Assembly (NCBI GenBank): GCA_019312695.1 | Contig: JAFDCT010000289.1 | Location: 1 to 7,218, forward strand | DNA from: Deltaproteobacteria bacterium | GTDB lineage: Bacteria > Desulfobacterota > Desulfobulbia > Desulfobulbales > BM004 | Reading direction: 5' to 3' | DNA: 7,218 nt | Translations under genes and position numbers: made by a program | Notes under the pieces: model-generated | What the model was told of the DNA's origin: nothing | Databases searched by the model: none | What the model saw: only the letters and a program-made list of their open reading frames with translations | Part shown: positions 1-6,456 of the stretch, one piece after another | Numbering within the stretch: the first letter of the stretch is position 1 | Layout of the letters: each line of letters opens with the position of its first letter

Positions 1-1179
1 GAAATGGCTGTAATCCCCGGCTGTGATGAGTTCTGTTTTCTCTCCACCTGCAATCGTGTCGAGGTCATTTTTATCTCTCCCACAGCCGAGGAAACCGAAA
101 GAAAGATCCGTGATTTTCTCTTTAACAAAAGCATGAGCTATGACGAGGCCGGCAAGTATGTTTATCTGCATCAGGGAGAGGCGGCAATAGAGCACCTGTT
201 CAGGGTTGGCGCCAGCCTTGACTCCATGATCGTCGGAGAACCGCAGATATTGGGGCAACTGAAGCAGGCTTATAGGGACGCAACGGAACGGGATGCCACC
301 GGTATGATATTGAACCGGCTGATGCACAAGGCGTTTTCAGTTGCCAAGCGCATCAGGACAGAGACAGACATCGGCTCCAGCGCGGTTTCCATCAGCTATG
401 CTGCCGTTGAACTGGCAAAAAAAATATTCGGCAACTTGAAAAATAAGAGAGCAATGCTGGTTGGCGCTGGTGAAATGGCCGAACTGGCAGCCCAGCATCT
501 CATGAACCAGGGGGTCGCCGAAGTTGTTGTGGCCAACAGAACTTTTGAACGGGCAGTCAACCTGGCCCGTTGTTTCAACGGCAAGGCGGTATCCCTGGAT
601 GAGCTCATTCCCCAGCTCGAACAGGTGGATATCATGATCAGTTCGACCGGTTCTCCCGACATTATCCTGCACAGCAGTGATGTCAAACCGCTCATGCGTC
701 AGCGCCGCAACAGCCCGCTTTTTCTAATCGATATTGCCGTTCCCCGTGACCTTGATCCCAAGCTGAATGATCTGGAAAATGTCTATCTCTACGGTATCGA
801 CGATCTCACCCAGGTGGTGGATATCAACAAGGCGGAAAGGGACAAGGAGGCATTGCGGGCTGAGCGCATAGTAAGCGAGGAAACTCTCAAATTCATGTTG
901 TGGCTCGGTTCCATGGAGGTCACCCCGACAATTGTCGCCATCCGTCAAAAGGCAGAGGCAATACGCAAGGCTGAACTGGAAAGGACTCTTTCAGGCATGA
1001 ATAGCCTGACTGAAAAGGAAATGAAGTCACTGGACAAAATGACCTCTGCCATGATGGATAAAATTCTGCATCATCCTATCGTCTATCTGAAGAAGAATGA
1101 TGACTCCATCAAGGATAAAAAGGTAAAACTTGCCCTGATCCGTAAGTTTTTCAATCTGGACCAGGAGAACTCAAATTAG
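1..1179 (+). CDS. hemA: Glutamyl-tRNA reductase (5'-truncated by window edge)
   Basis: This enzyme reduces glutamyl-tRNA(Glu) to glutamate-1-semialdehyde with NADPH, the first committed step of C5 tetrapyrrole (heme, siroheme) synthesis in the cytoplasm. Numbering from the ATG at 4, the signature STCNRVE at residues 14-20 carries the catalytic cysteine (C16). MIVGEPQILGQ (75-85) is the family's substrate-domain motif. VGAGEMAE (153-160) is the NADPH-binding loop, followed by VANRT (176-180). The C-terminal helices (about 300-385, including KMTSAMMDKILHHP) are the dimerisation domain. The family cysteine normally lies near residue 50, so about 34 N-terminal residues are missing. Codon 1-3 (GAA) is in frame and open, so the ATG at 4 is internal and the true start lies before the window. 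The gene ends with TAG at 1177-1179. The next gene follows on the same strand, probably in one transcript. Confidence 0.97.
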   Translation, partial: EMAVIPGCDEFCFLSTCNRVEVIFISPTAEETERKIRDFLFNKSMSYDEAGKYVYLHQGEAAIEHLFRVGASLDSMIVGEPQILGQLKQAYRDATERDATGMILNRLMHKAFSVAKRIRTETDIGSSAVSISYAAVELAKKIFGNLKNKRAMLVGAGEMAELAAQHLMNQGVAEVVVANRTFERAVNLARCFNGKAVSLDELIPQLEQVDIMISSTGSPDIILHSSDVKPLMRQRRNSPLFLIDIAVPRDLDPKLNDLENVYLYGIDDLTQVVDINKAERDKEALRAERIVSEETLKFMLWLGSMEVTPTIVAIRQKAEAIRKAELERTLSGMNSLTEKEMKSLDKMTSAMMDKILHHPIVYLKKNDDSIKDKKVKLALIRKFFNLDQENSN

Positions 1180-1248
1180 TCTCTGTTGCGTCCTCTTATA
1201 CTCATGGACAGAAAGTCCAAACAGCCTCTAATTGCCGAAGAGAATTTT

Positions 1249-1707
1249 ATGGTTGAGCATTCGGAAGAGATACCCGAGGTCGCTTATCACAGCAGTCTGT
1301 ACTATCTCACAGAAGATCCTGAGGGGCCCGCTCTTAGGCTCGATGTGGATGATACACTTCCTCTGAAACTGGCCGTTGCCGAACGCTACCGGACAATAAT
1401 TCTCCGAGACCTGAAATCACAAAACCGAGATAAAAGAATATACAGGGGGGTGGCACGCTGCAGTGTGAACTGGCAGCGGCTGCTTAAATTCTGCACCAGG
1501 GAGAATATGGAGATTGCGACATATAGGGTTGAAATTGCAGCAGGGCTTCAATCTTTTTTGCAGCATGAACTGGCTGATGTGCAGAGCGGTAGACGCTCTT
1601 CATGTGTAAATTGTCCGGTTCAGGAGATTGAGAAACTGGCAGGCTCCCTGGGTCTCTTAAAGGCTGACCTGCCGGAAGGATGGCAGGTGTTGTGTCCAAT
1701 TAAATAA
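1249..1707 (+). CDS. Conserved-looking hypothetical protein with CxxC motif, downstream of hemA
   Basis: I do not recognise this protein. It has 152 residues from the ATG at 1249. That start is preferred because a purine-rich GAAGAGA lies 5 nt upstream. The ATG at 1204 (167 residues) and the TTG at 1186 (173 residues) are in-frame alternatives without a usable Shine-Dalgarno. The protein is soluble, with no signal peptide or membrane segment. It has an acidic N-terminus, a central basic stretch (YRTIILRDLKSQNRDKRIYRG, about 47-67), and five cysteines (71, 82, 119, 122, 149). C119 and C122 form SCVNCP, a CxxC that could bind metal or be redox active. Its position 69 bp after hemA on the same strand suggests co-transcription, so a link to tetrapyrrole metabolism is possible but only inferred. 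Protein-like composition and the absence of a competing frame support a real gene. Confidence 0.72.
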   Translation: MVEHSEEIPEVAYHSSLYYLTEDPEGPALRLDVDDTLPLKLAVAERYRTIILRDLKSQNRDKRIYRGVARCSVNWQRLLKFCTRENMEIATYRVEIAAGLQSFLQHELADVQSGRRSSCVNCPVQEIEKLAGSLGLLKADLPEGWQVLCPIK

Positions 1708-1803
1708 GTTATTAGCGTGAAGCAGCTGGGATGAGATATGCCATGGGAAAAATAATTTTTAATTTTGCTTAATGAATTCAACATTGTTTTTATTTTAGGT
1801 ACC
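1708..1803. other. Convergent intergenic gap, AT-rich
   Basis: This gap lies between the stop of the CxxC protein (plus strand) and the stop of the amidohydrolase (minus strand). Transcription from both sides must end in or near it. The only hairpin-forming sequence I see is AT-only (AAAAAT-A-ATTTTT, 1748-1760), plus a TGAATTCA palindrome at 1773-1780. There is no GC-rich stem with a T-tract, so termination here may be Rho-dependent or the AT element may contribute weakly. No small gene is evident. Confidence 0.4.
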
Positions 1804-2616
1804 TTAACAGTCGGTATCTTGCATTTTTGACACCGTACTGAACATGGACCTGGCGCCGTTAACCATGGCAGGGTCCAGCATGACCCCCCTGTGCTCCTCA
1901 TTTTCGCCTGCCTCCAGTAAGATTGTCCCGTCCGGCCCGACTATCATGGAATGCCCGCCGAAACTGGTTCCGTCCGTTGTGCCGCAGCGATTGACAGCCA
2001 CGACAAACATCTGGTTTTCTATGGCCCGGGCCTGGATAAGTATACGCCAGTGACTGACTCTGGCTGCCGGCCATTGCGCGGGGACCACGAGGAGATTTGC
2101 TCCCAGTGCAGTCTGGCTTCTCAAGAGTTCAGGAAATCGCAGGTCAAAACATACCATGCCGGCAACAGGTCCCAAAGGAGTCTGGATGGGGCAGGGATTG
2201 TTACCGGGTGTAAAGAAGGAATCCTCAGCCATGGGACTGAATAGTTGCTGCTTGCGGTATGTCCCGGTAATACCTGCGGGTCCGACTATATAGAGTGTGT
2301 TGTAATAACGGTTGTCTGAAAATTCGGGCAGGGAACCGGCCAGATATAGTTGATGTTCTGAGGATAACTTTTGTAATGTTTCCAGGAGTTCCGGCATTTT
2401 TTTCACGAGTTCCGGAAGCTTTTCGTAAGCAAAGCCTGTGGCCCATAATTCGGGCAGAACTATAATACCTGGTGAGATTTGTTTGTTGGTTGAGGAGATT
2501 TCCAGAAGACCCTGGTGAACCGCGATAAGGTTTTTTGCAATATCCCCACTGTGGACGTCAAATTGCAAAAAACCAGCAAAAAAAGGAGATGAAACCAATG
2601 TAGTGTCTGACTTCAT
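1804..2616 (-). CDS. Carbon-nitrogen hydrolase (nitrilase superfamily, omega-amidase-like)
   Basis: This 270-residue cytoplasmic enzyme belongs to the nitrilase/CN-hydrolase superfamily, which cleaves non-peptide C-N bonds in amides. The catalytic triad is complete: E56 in VLPELWATGF, K122 in YRKQQLF and C156 in VCFDLRFPE. The supporting glutamate E131 (MAEDSFFTPG) is also present. QARAIENQMFVVAVNR (195-210) and the closing GHSMIVGPDG (221-230) are typical. The WPA..VSHW..L..ARAIENQ pattern resembles YafV/NIT2-type omega-amidases, which hydrolyse 2-oxoglutaramate or 2-oxosuccinamate. Substrate assignment is inference; the superfamily also holds N-carbamoylputrescine amidases and deaminated-glutathione amidases. 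The start is 9 bp past the stop of the HEAT-like gene. The nearest purine stretch (AAGAAG) is about 14 nt away, so translation is probably coupled to that gene. It is the last gene of the minus-strand run. Confidence 0.92.
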   Translation of the reverse strand: MKSDTTLVSSPFFAGFLQFDVHSGDIAKNLIAVHQGLLEISSTNKQISPGIIVLPELWATGFAYEKLPELVKKMPELLETLQKLSSEHQLYLAGSLPEFSDNRYYNTLYIVGPAGITGTYRKQQLFSPMAEDSFFTPGNNPCPIQTPLGPVAGMVCFDLRFPELLRSQTALGANLLVVPAQWPAARVSHWRILIQARAIENQMFVVAVNRCGTTDGTSFGGHSMIVGPDGTILLEAGENEEHRGVMLDPAMVNGARSMFSTVSKMQDTDC

Positions 2617-2625
2617 TCTGCAAAA

Positions 2626-3312
2626 TTATGCTTCTTTTATAATATTGGCAAGGGCTTTTTCTGCCAAGAAGCCCACTGTATCTTCAGCAAAGCTGTGGTT
2701 GAGGTAGTACTTTACCCGGCAGTTGTCGGCGAGGAGCTTCTTTAGGCCGGGAACAGCTTCTTCTGCCTGGAGCAGACCAAGGGTCCGTGCAGCCAGGCCG
2801 CGGACTACTGCATCAGTGGAATCAAGATAAGGCAGCAGGAAGGTTCCGGCGTTTTTTTCTCTAAGCAAAACTGGCCTGGCCTGGGCCAATCTGCCGAGAC
2901 CCCACATAAGGCCCCGTTGCAGCAGTTCAAGCTCCAGAAAAAAACCCTCTTCCCGCATATAGGCAACAAGAATATGAGCATATTCCTCTGCCAGCCCCCG
3001 GTGACAGGCCATGATCTCTCCCAGGGCCTCAGGCGCGCCCCAGCCAATACCGCCGGATTCATCATTCAAACTCCACATGAGCCTGCGCATCACAATCCGG
3101 GCTGACTCCATATCGCGGTCGGCGAGATCAGAAACAATGGGGCCCAGGGTAATTATGGCATGCCAGCGGACGTTTTCATCGTTGCTGCATAAAGCGCCGA
3201 TGAGCGCACTAATGACGCTGGAGACAGGTAACTGCCGCAACTGCTTTATTACAGATCCAATATCGGATGATCCCAGCAGTCTGCTGATGCGTCGCTTTTC
3301 CCGGATGCTCAT
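2626..3312 (-). CDS. HEAT-repeat-like helical protein of unknown function
   Basis: The protein has 228 residues, is soluble and predominantly alpha-helical, and has no signal peptide or membrane helix. Paired-helix segments resemble HEAT/PBS-lyase repeats. The clearest are about 33-60 (VISALIGALCSNDENVRWHA then ITLG) and 156-192 (TFLLPYLDSTDAVVRGLAAR then TLGLLQAEEAVPGL). The stretch between them has an unusual GGIGWGAPEALGEIM (87-101) and GLMWGLGRLAQ (134-144), rich in Gly and Trp. From memory it resembles the DVU0298-type proteins annotated in sulfate reducers; this is unverified and no function is known to me. HEAT-like folds usually serve as protein-protein scaffolds. The ATG at 3312 is 22 bp after the fprA stop and has no clear Shine-Dalgarno, which suggests coupling to fprA translation. 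The amidohydrolase follows after 9 bp, so the three probably form one operon. Confidence 0.85.
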   Translation of the reverse strand: MSIREKRRISRLLGSSDIGSVIKQLRQLPVSSVISALIGALCSNDENVRWHAIITLGPIVSDLADRDMESARIVMRRLMWSLNDESGGIGWGAPEALGEIMACHRGLAEEYAHILVAYMREEGFFLELELLQRGLMWGLGRLAQARPVLLREKNAGTFLLPYLDSTDAVVRGLAARTLGLLQAEEAVPGLKKLLADNCRVKYYLNHSFAEDTVGFLAEKALANIIKEA

Positions 3313-3334
3313 CAGATAAAGTCTTGATTGGGCC

Positions 3335-4534
3335 TCACTCTTCGGTTTGGGTAATAACTGCTTGGCCTATCCTCTTGCCCATTTCAACGCACTCCTGCAG
3401 ATCTGTATGGGATGGGACATATTTGAACCTCAGTCCCGGCTCGACAATATCAAATTTCATTTCTTCCATGGCAGCATTCATGAGCTTGACCGCTTCACCG
3501 GACCAGCCGAAAGAGCCGAAGGCAGCACCGATTTTATTGGTCGGCTTCAAGCCCCGCATGTACATAAGGAAGCCGGCCATCCGCGGCAGCATGCCGTTGT
3601 TGAGGGTGGCGCAGCCGAGTACCACGGCCTTGGCATTGAGCACATCGGTCATGACATCACTGCGATGTGTAACAGCAAGGTTGATGAGCTTGACGCTGAC
3701 ACCGGTCATGTTGATCCCTGTGGTAATAGCCTTGGCCATCATCTCTGTTGATTGCCACATGGTATCATAGATCACCAGTGCCTTCCGTTGGCCCTTGTTC
3801 TGGCTCCAGTCAGCATAGGCCTGGATTACATCCTTGATATGTGAGCGCCATATAACCCCATGATCAGGTGCGATCATATCAATCTCAAGCCCCATTTCCT
3901 GGACCTTGGCCAGAAGTTTTCGGATCAGGGGGGAATACAGGGTCAGGATGTTGGCATAATACTTGGCAGTCTGCTCCATGAGCTGCGAGAAGTCGACTTC
4001 GTCATCAAAGCGTTCACTGGTGGCATAATGCTGGCCAAAGGCATCACTGGAAATAAGGACCTTGTCCTCCTGCAGATATGAGAACATGGAGTCCGGCCAG
4101 TGCAGCATCCTGGTTTCAAGAAAATGTACTGTCTTGGAGCCGAGGCTGATTGTCTGACCGTTTTCAACCGCTTCAAGGGGCCAGTCCTTGGGATGGAAAT
4201 GTTCGTTGATAGCCTTCAAACCCATTCTCGAACAGAAGATTTTTTCCGGCTTTATCAGCTCGACCATTTCGGGAAGTGCGCCAGAATGGTCCATCTCCAC
4301 ATGATTTACGATGAGATAGTCGATCTTGCTTGGGTCGACGAGCTGCTTTATATGATGAACCAGGTCTTGCATGTGGCTTTTCTTTACAGTATCGAAAAGG
4401 GCAATCTTCTCATCCTTGACCAGGTAAGCATTATAGGTTGTTCCTTTGTAGGTGGAATAGCCGTGAAAATCCCTGACATTCCAATCAATGGCACCTACCC
4501 AGAAAATATTATTTTTTATTTCAAGGGATTTCAT
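3335..4534 (-). CDS. fprA: Flavodiiron protein (FprA / rubredoxin:oxygen oxidoreductase family)
   Basis: This cytoplasmic enzyme reduces O2 to water, and in some members NO to N2O, taking electrons from rubredoxin or, in methanogens, F420H2. It has 399 residues and the minimal two-domain (class A) layout. The N-terminal metallo-beta-lactamase-like domain (1-245) carries the diiron ligands: HVEMDH (H78, E80, D82, H83), H145, D164 and H225, at the spacing of Desulfovibrio ROO. The flavodoxin-like domain (about 250-399) has the FMN phosphate loop YDTMWQST (256-263) and the SFGWSGEA loop (341-348). There is no C-terminal rubredoxin or flavin-reductase extension. I chose the ATG at 4534 because AAGGAG lies 5 nt upstream. 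The frame stays open to 4741, but that 69-residue extension overlaps ferritin, is Cys-rich and is unlike the family. Oxygen versus NO preference cannot be read from the sequence. Confidence 0.97.
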   Translation of the reverse strand: MKSLEIKNNIFWVGAIDWNVRDFHGYSTYKGTTYNAYLVKDEKIALFDTVKKSHMQDLVHHIKQLVDPSKIDYLIVNHVEMDHSGALPEMVELIKPEKIFCSRMGLKAINEHFHPKDWPLEAVENGQTISLGSKTVHFLETRMLHWPDSMFSYLQEDKVLISSDAFGQHYATSERFDDEVDFSQLMEQTAKYYANILTLYSPLIRKLLAKVQEMGLEIDMIAPDHGVIWRSHIKDVIQAYADWSQNKGQRKALVIYDTMWQSTEMMAKAITTGINMTGVSVKLINLAVTHRSDVMTDVLNAKAVVLGCATLNNGMLPRMAGFLMYMRGLKPTNKIGAAFGSFGWSGEAVKLMNAAMEEMKFDIVEPGLRFKYVPSHTDLQECVEMGKRIGQAVITQTEE

Positions 4535-4539
4535 ATTGT

Positions 4540-4545
4540 CTCCTT
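4540..4545 (-). promoter_or_regulatory. Ribosome binding site that sets the fprA start
   Basis: On the minus strand the sequence reads AAGGAG, then a 5-nt spacer (ACAAT), then ATG. This is a near-perfect Shine-Dalgarno and rules out the longer open frame reaching 4741. Confidence 0.9.
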
Positions 4546-4559
4546 GTACATGTTGATGT

Positions 4560-4598
4560 CTGAATTTCAGAACTGCTGCTGTAGCGGGAATATTCCGG
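4560..4598. promoter_or_regulatory. Two short palindromes upstream of fprA, possible operator
   Basis: Within the 136-bp gap between ferritin and fprA there are two inverted repeats: CTGAA-T-TTCAG (4560-4570) and GGAATATTCC (4587-4596), the latter flanked by C and G to give a 14-bp near-palindrome at 4585-4598. They lie about 25 and 50 bp before the fprA start, a usual place for an operator. I cannot match either to a known regulator, and I could not pick a convincing -35/-10 pair here. Their significance is inference. Confidence 0.3.
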
Positions 4599-4638
4599 TT
4601 GCCGGCACAACTACGAAGATCATCCCGGCAGAGATATG

Positions 4639-4670
4639 AATAAAAGAAACTACAGCAGGCAGGCTGTAGT
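4639..4670 (-). terminator. Intrinsic terminator after ferritin
   Basis: Read on the minus strand directly after the ferritin TAG: an 8-bp perfect stem ACTACAGC / GCTGTAGT, a 6-nt loop CTGCCT, then a T-rich tail TTCTTTTATT. Stem positions are 4663-4670 and 4649-4656. This has the standard form of a Rho-independent terminator, though the stem is only half GC. It separates ftn from fprA, either ending the rbr-dfx-ftn unit or attenuating read-through. Confidence 0.75.
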
Positions 4671-5180
4671 CTACTCTTTAACCGGCAAGGTAAAAAGCCG
4701 CTGGCCCAGTTCATTATCAAGCATGAACAGGCCGTTGGCATCCTTGCCTATAAGTTTCAGCTTATCCACCAGGGTACCAGCTGTATCCTCCTCTTCAACC
4801 TGTTCGGACACAAACCACTGCAGGAAAATGTTGGTGGCATGATCCCGTTCATCCAGGGCAAGGTTGACAAGGTTGTTTATCAGGCCTGTAACCTTTTGCT
4901 CATGGGAAAGGACATTTTCAATTGCATCAAGCGGTGATTTCCATTTAGAGGGCGGGCCTTCAATAGGTGTAAGGATGACGCGGCCGCCGCGCTCACAGAC
5001 AAAGTCAAACATTTTCATGCCATGAAAAAGTTCTTCCTGGGCCTGCTGACGCATCCAGTTCGAAAAGCCGCCAAGGCTGATCGACTCAAAATATGTAGCC
5101 ATGGACAGGTAAAGATAGGAGGAATAAAGCTCAGCATTGATCTGCTGGTTAATGGCCTTTTCCATTTTTTTGCTCAGCAT
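4671..5180 (-). CDS. ftnA: Bacterial non-heme ferritin (FtnA-type)
   Basis: This protein forms the 24-subunit iron storage shell and oxidises Fe(II) at a ferroxidase centre before storing it as ferric mineral. It has 169 residues, close to E. coli FtnA. The ligands sit at the same numbers as I recall for that protein: site A E17, E50, H53; site B E94 and E130; Q127; the third-site residues E49, E126, E129; and the conserved Y24. No heme-binding Met of the bacterioferritin type is evident at the two-fold position, so ferritin is preferred over bacterioferritin. The ATG at 5180 has AAGGAG 5 nt upstream. It follows desulfoferrodoxin by 91 bp and is followed immediately by an intrinsic terminator. 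Locking iron away complements the neighbouring peroxide and superoxide reductases by limiting Fenton chemistry. Confidence 0.96.
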   Translation of the reverse strand: MLSKKMEKAINQQINAELYSSYLYLSMATYFESISLGGFSNWMRQQAQEELFHGMKMFDFVCERGGRVILTPIEGPPSKWKSPLDAIENVLSHEQKVTGLINNLVNLALDERDHATNIFLQWFVSEQVEEEDTAGTLVDKLKLIGKDANGLFMLDNELGQRLFTLPVKE

Positions 5181-5200
5181 AACAACTCCTTCTAATAAAG

Positions 5201-5231
5201 TTATCAGCTATCAGCTGAAATTTATTGATAA
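5201..5231. repeat. Inverted and direct repeats upstream of ferritin
   Basis: TTATCA (5201-5206) and TGATAA (5226-5231) form an inverted repeat 19 bp apart. Between and overlapping them, ATCAGCT occurs twice in tandem (5203-5209, 5210-5216) and TCAGCTGA (5211-5218) is a perfect palindrome. The TGATA-type half sites are reminiscent of Fur boxes, but alignment to the full 19-bp Fur consensus is poor. The site lies 20-50 bp before the ferritin start, so an operator is plausible but unproven. Confidence 0.3.
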
Positions 5232-5271
5232 TTTCTTAATAAAAGACTGTTACTGAATGTTTTGAGCTCTC

Positions 5272-5646
5272 TCAGCTCTTCCAGAGTCCGTGCAGATTAC
5301 AGTACTCCCTGGCGCTGACCTGGGCTGCCTCAACCTTAAAGACCGCTTCGGGAGTGTCGCCTGGATTTAAAAACTGTCTGTAGGCGGTATTATCAGCTAT
5401 AAGCTCAATCCATTCGATGTAATGTTTTTCCTCCATCGGATGGGGTACACTGCCGACTGAAACCTTATAGCCGCCATCAATCTTCTGGATAACCGGCACA
5501 TGCTTTTCTTGCGCTGCATCAACGGTATTTTCGACCTGCAGGGTCATATTCTGACCACAGCAGACCAGGGTGCCCTGACCACCATGAAGAACTTCCACGA
5601 TGTTGCCGCAAATGTCACATTTGTATACTTCAAGTTTCTTTGCCAT
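5272..5646 (-). CDS. dfx: Desulfoferrodoxin (two-centre superoxide reductase)
   Basis: It reduces superoxide to hydrogen peroxide without releasing O2, with electrons normally supplied by rubredoxin; it acts in the cytoplasm of anaerobes. It has 124 residues. The N-terminal desulforedoxin-like domain binds FeCys4 (centre I) through C10, C13 (CDICGN) and the adjacent pair C29, C30. The C-terminal catalytic domain binds Fe(His)4Cys (centre II) through H49 (EKHVPV, with E47 and the catalytic K48), H69, H75 ([14 protein letters not shown]), C116 and H119 (CNLHGLW). All ligands are present, so this is the full 2Fe form and not neelaredoxin. The ATG at 5646 has AGGAGGT close upstream. It lies 60 bp after rubrerythrin with no strong terminator between, so the two are probably co-transcribed; the peroxide it makes is a substrate for rubrerythrin. 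Confidence 0.98.
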   Translation of the reverse strand: MAKKLEVYKCDICGNIVEVLHGGQGTLVCCGQNMTLQVENTVDAAQEKHVPVIQKIDGGYKVSVGSVPHPMEEKHYIEWIELIADNTAYRQFLNPGDTPEAVFKVEAAQVSAREYCNLHGLWKS

Positions 5647-5706
5647 GTTAGACCTCCTTTTTGTTAAGTCTCAAAAAAATATTCATAGAACTATTTTATG
5701 TGCAAT

Positions 5707-6282
5707 TTAGTAGTTTTCCCCCAGCAGTTCAAAATGAGCCTTGGCATGTGCACAGGCAGGGCATTCATCAATAGCTTCCTCGCCCTCATGCAGGTAACCG
5801 CAATTACGGCACCTCCATGTGACCTTGGTTTCACGTTTAAACACGCGGTCAGCTTCAATGTTGGCAGCCAGGTCCTTGTATCTCTTCTCATGCTGTTTTT
5901 CAGCAACAGCTATGGCCATGAATATCCCTGCTATATTCTTAAATCCTTCTTCCATGGCTGTTTTGGCGAATTCAGGATACATGGTTAAGTGCTCGTAATT
6001 TTCACCCGCAGCCGCTTCATGCAGATTTTCAAGGGTGGTGCCAATTACGCCGGCCGGGAAGCTTGCATTGACTTGGGCTTCACCACCCTCAAGGAGCTTG
6101 AATAATCTTTTGGCATGCTCTTTTTCCTGGCTGGCTGTTTCTTCAAAAATAGCACTTATCTGGACGAATCCATCCTTTTTTGCCTGGGAAGCAAAATATG
6201 TATACCGGTTGCGTGCCTGAGATTCACCGGCAAAGGCGGTAAGAATATTCTTCTCTGTCTGGGTTCCTTTTAATGTGGTCAT
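5707..6282 (-). CDS. rbr: Rubrerythrin
   Basis: This cytoplasmic peroxidase reduces H2O2 to water, using electrons passed through its rubredoxin-like domain. It has 191 residues, the same as I recall for Desulfovibrio vulgaris rubrerythrin. The ferritin-like four-helix domain (about 1-145) holds the diiron ligands E20, E53, H56 (EKEH), E94, E97, E128 and H131 (EKQH). The C-terminal rubredoxin-like domain binds FeCys4 through C158, C161 (CRNCGY) and C174, C177 (CPAC). The ATG at 6282 has AAGGAGG 5 nt upstream. It is the first gene after a 294-bp AT-rich gap holding a good promoter, so it probably leads an rbr-dfx-ftn unit. No signal peptide. Nothing odd in length or ligands. Confidence 0.98.
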   Translation of the reverse strand: MTTLKGTQTEKNILTAFAGESQARNRYTYFASQAKKDGFVQISAIFEETASQEKEHAKRLFKLLEGGEAQVNASFPAGVIGTTLENLHEAAAGENYEHLTMYPEFAKTAMEEGFKNIAGIFMAIAVAEKQHEKRYKDLAANIEADRVFKRETKVTWRCRNCGYLHEGEEAIDECPACAHAKAHFELLGENY

Positions 6283-6330
6283 GTTCCCTCCTTATACGAA
6301 TGATAAAAGATGCAAAATTGAGAATGGTTC

Positions 6331-6359
6331 CTAATATCAGTGAATCTAAAATCTGGCAA
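6331..6359 (-). promoter_or_regulatory. Sigma70-type promoter for rbr
   Basis: On the minus strand: TTGCCA (-35, 6354-6359), a spacer of exactly 17 nt, then TATTAG (-10, 6331-6336) preceded by TGA, which gives a TGn extended -10. The predicted start would fall near 6324, leaving a leader of about 40 nt before the rbr ATG with its strong Shine-Dalgarno. Four of six bases match consensus in each box. Sequence-based prediction only. Confidence 0.6.
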
Positions 6360-6418
6360 GGAAAAATTAAAAAATATAATAACTAAAGCAGATAGCTTTT
6401 AAGAAATTACATTATATT

Positions 6419-6430
6419 TTGCCTGGGCAA
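6419..6430. repeat. 12-bp palindrome TTGCC-TG-GGCAA upstream of rbr
   Basis: These are perfect 5-bp arms around a 2-bp centre, about 60 bp upstream of the predicted rbr -35 box. A TATAAT hexamer lies beside it on the minus strand (6411-6416) but lacks a clear -35 box. It could be an operator or activator site; I cannot match it to a known regulator. Confidence 0.3.
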
Positions 6431-6456
6431 GAAACATTTAAAGAATGGGGTACTAT

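Noticed and set aside
4..6. ATG at 4 as the true hemA start
   Set aside because: The family has about 34 more residues before the STCNR motif, and the frame is open to the window edge.
337..948. Minus-strand open frames inside hemA (111, 99 and 74 residues)
   Set aside because: hemA is unambiguous through this region, and these antisense frames show no motif or ribosome binding site.
3011..3770. Plus-strand open frames opposite the HEAT-like gene and the 3' half of fprA (102, 148 and 134 residues)
   Set aside because: They are shadows of the minus-strand genes, overlap each other in different frames and have no protein-family features.
4100..4639. 179-residue open frame on the plus strand opposite fprA
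   Set aside because: It lies antisense to the strongly conserved FprA metal-binding domain; its sequence has no recognisable motif and it has no independent support.
4535..4741. In-frame 69-residue N-terminal extension of FprA
   Set aside because: It overlaps the ferritin 3' end and the terminator, has a Cys-rich sequence unlike the family, and the ATG at 4534 has a near-perfect Shine-Dalgarno 5 nt upstream.
5262..5278. GAGCT/AGCTC hairpin at the end of desulfoferrodoxin as a terminator
   Set aside because: It has only a 5-bp stem, overlaps the stop codon, and on the minus strand is followed by A's with no T-tract.
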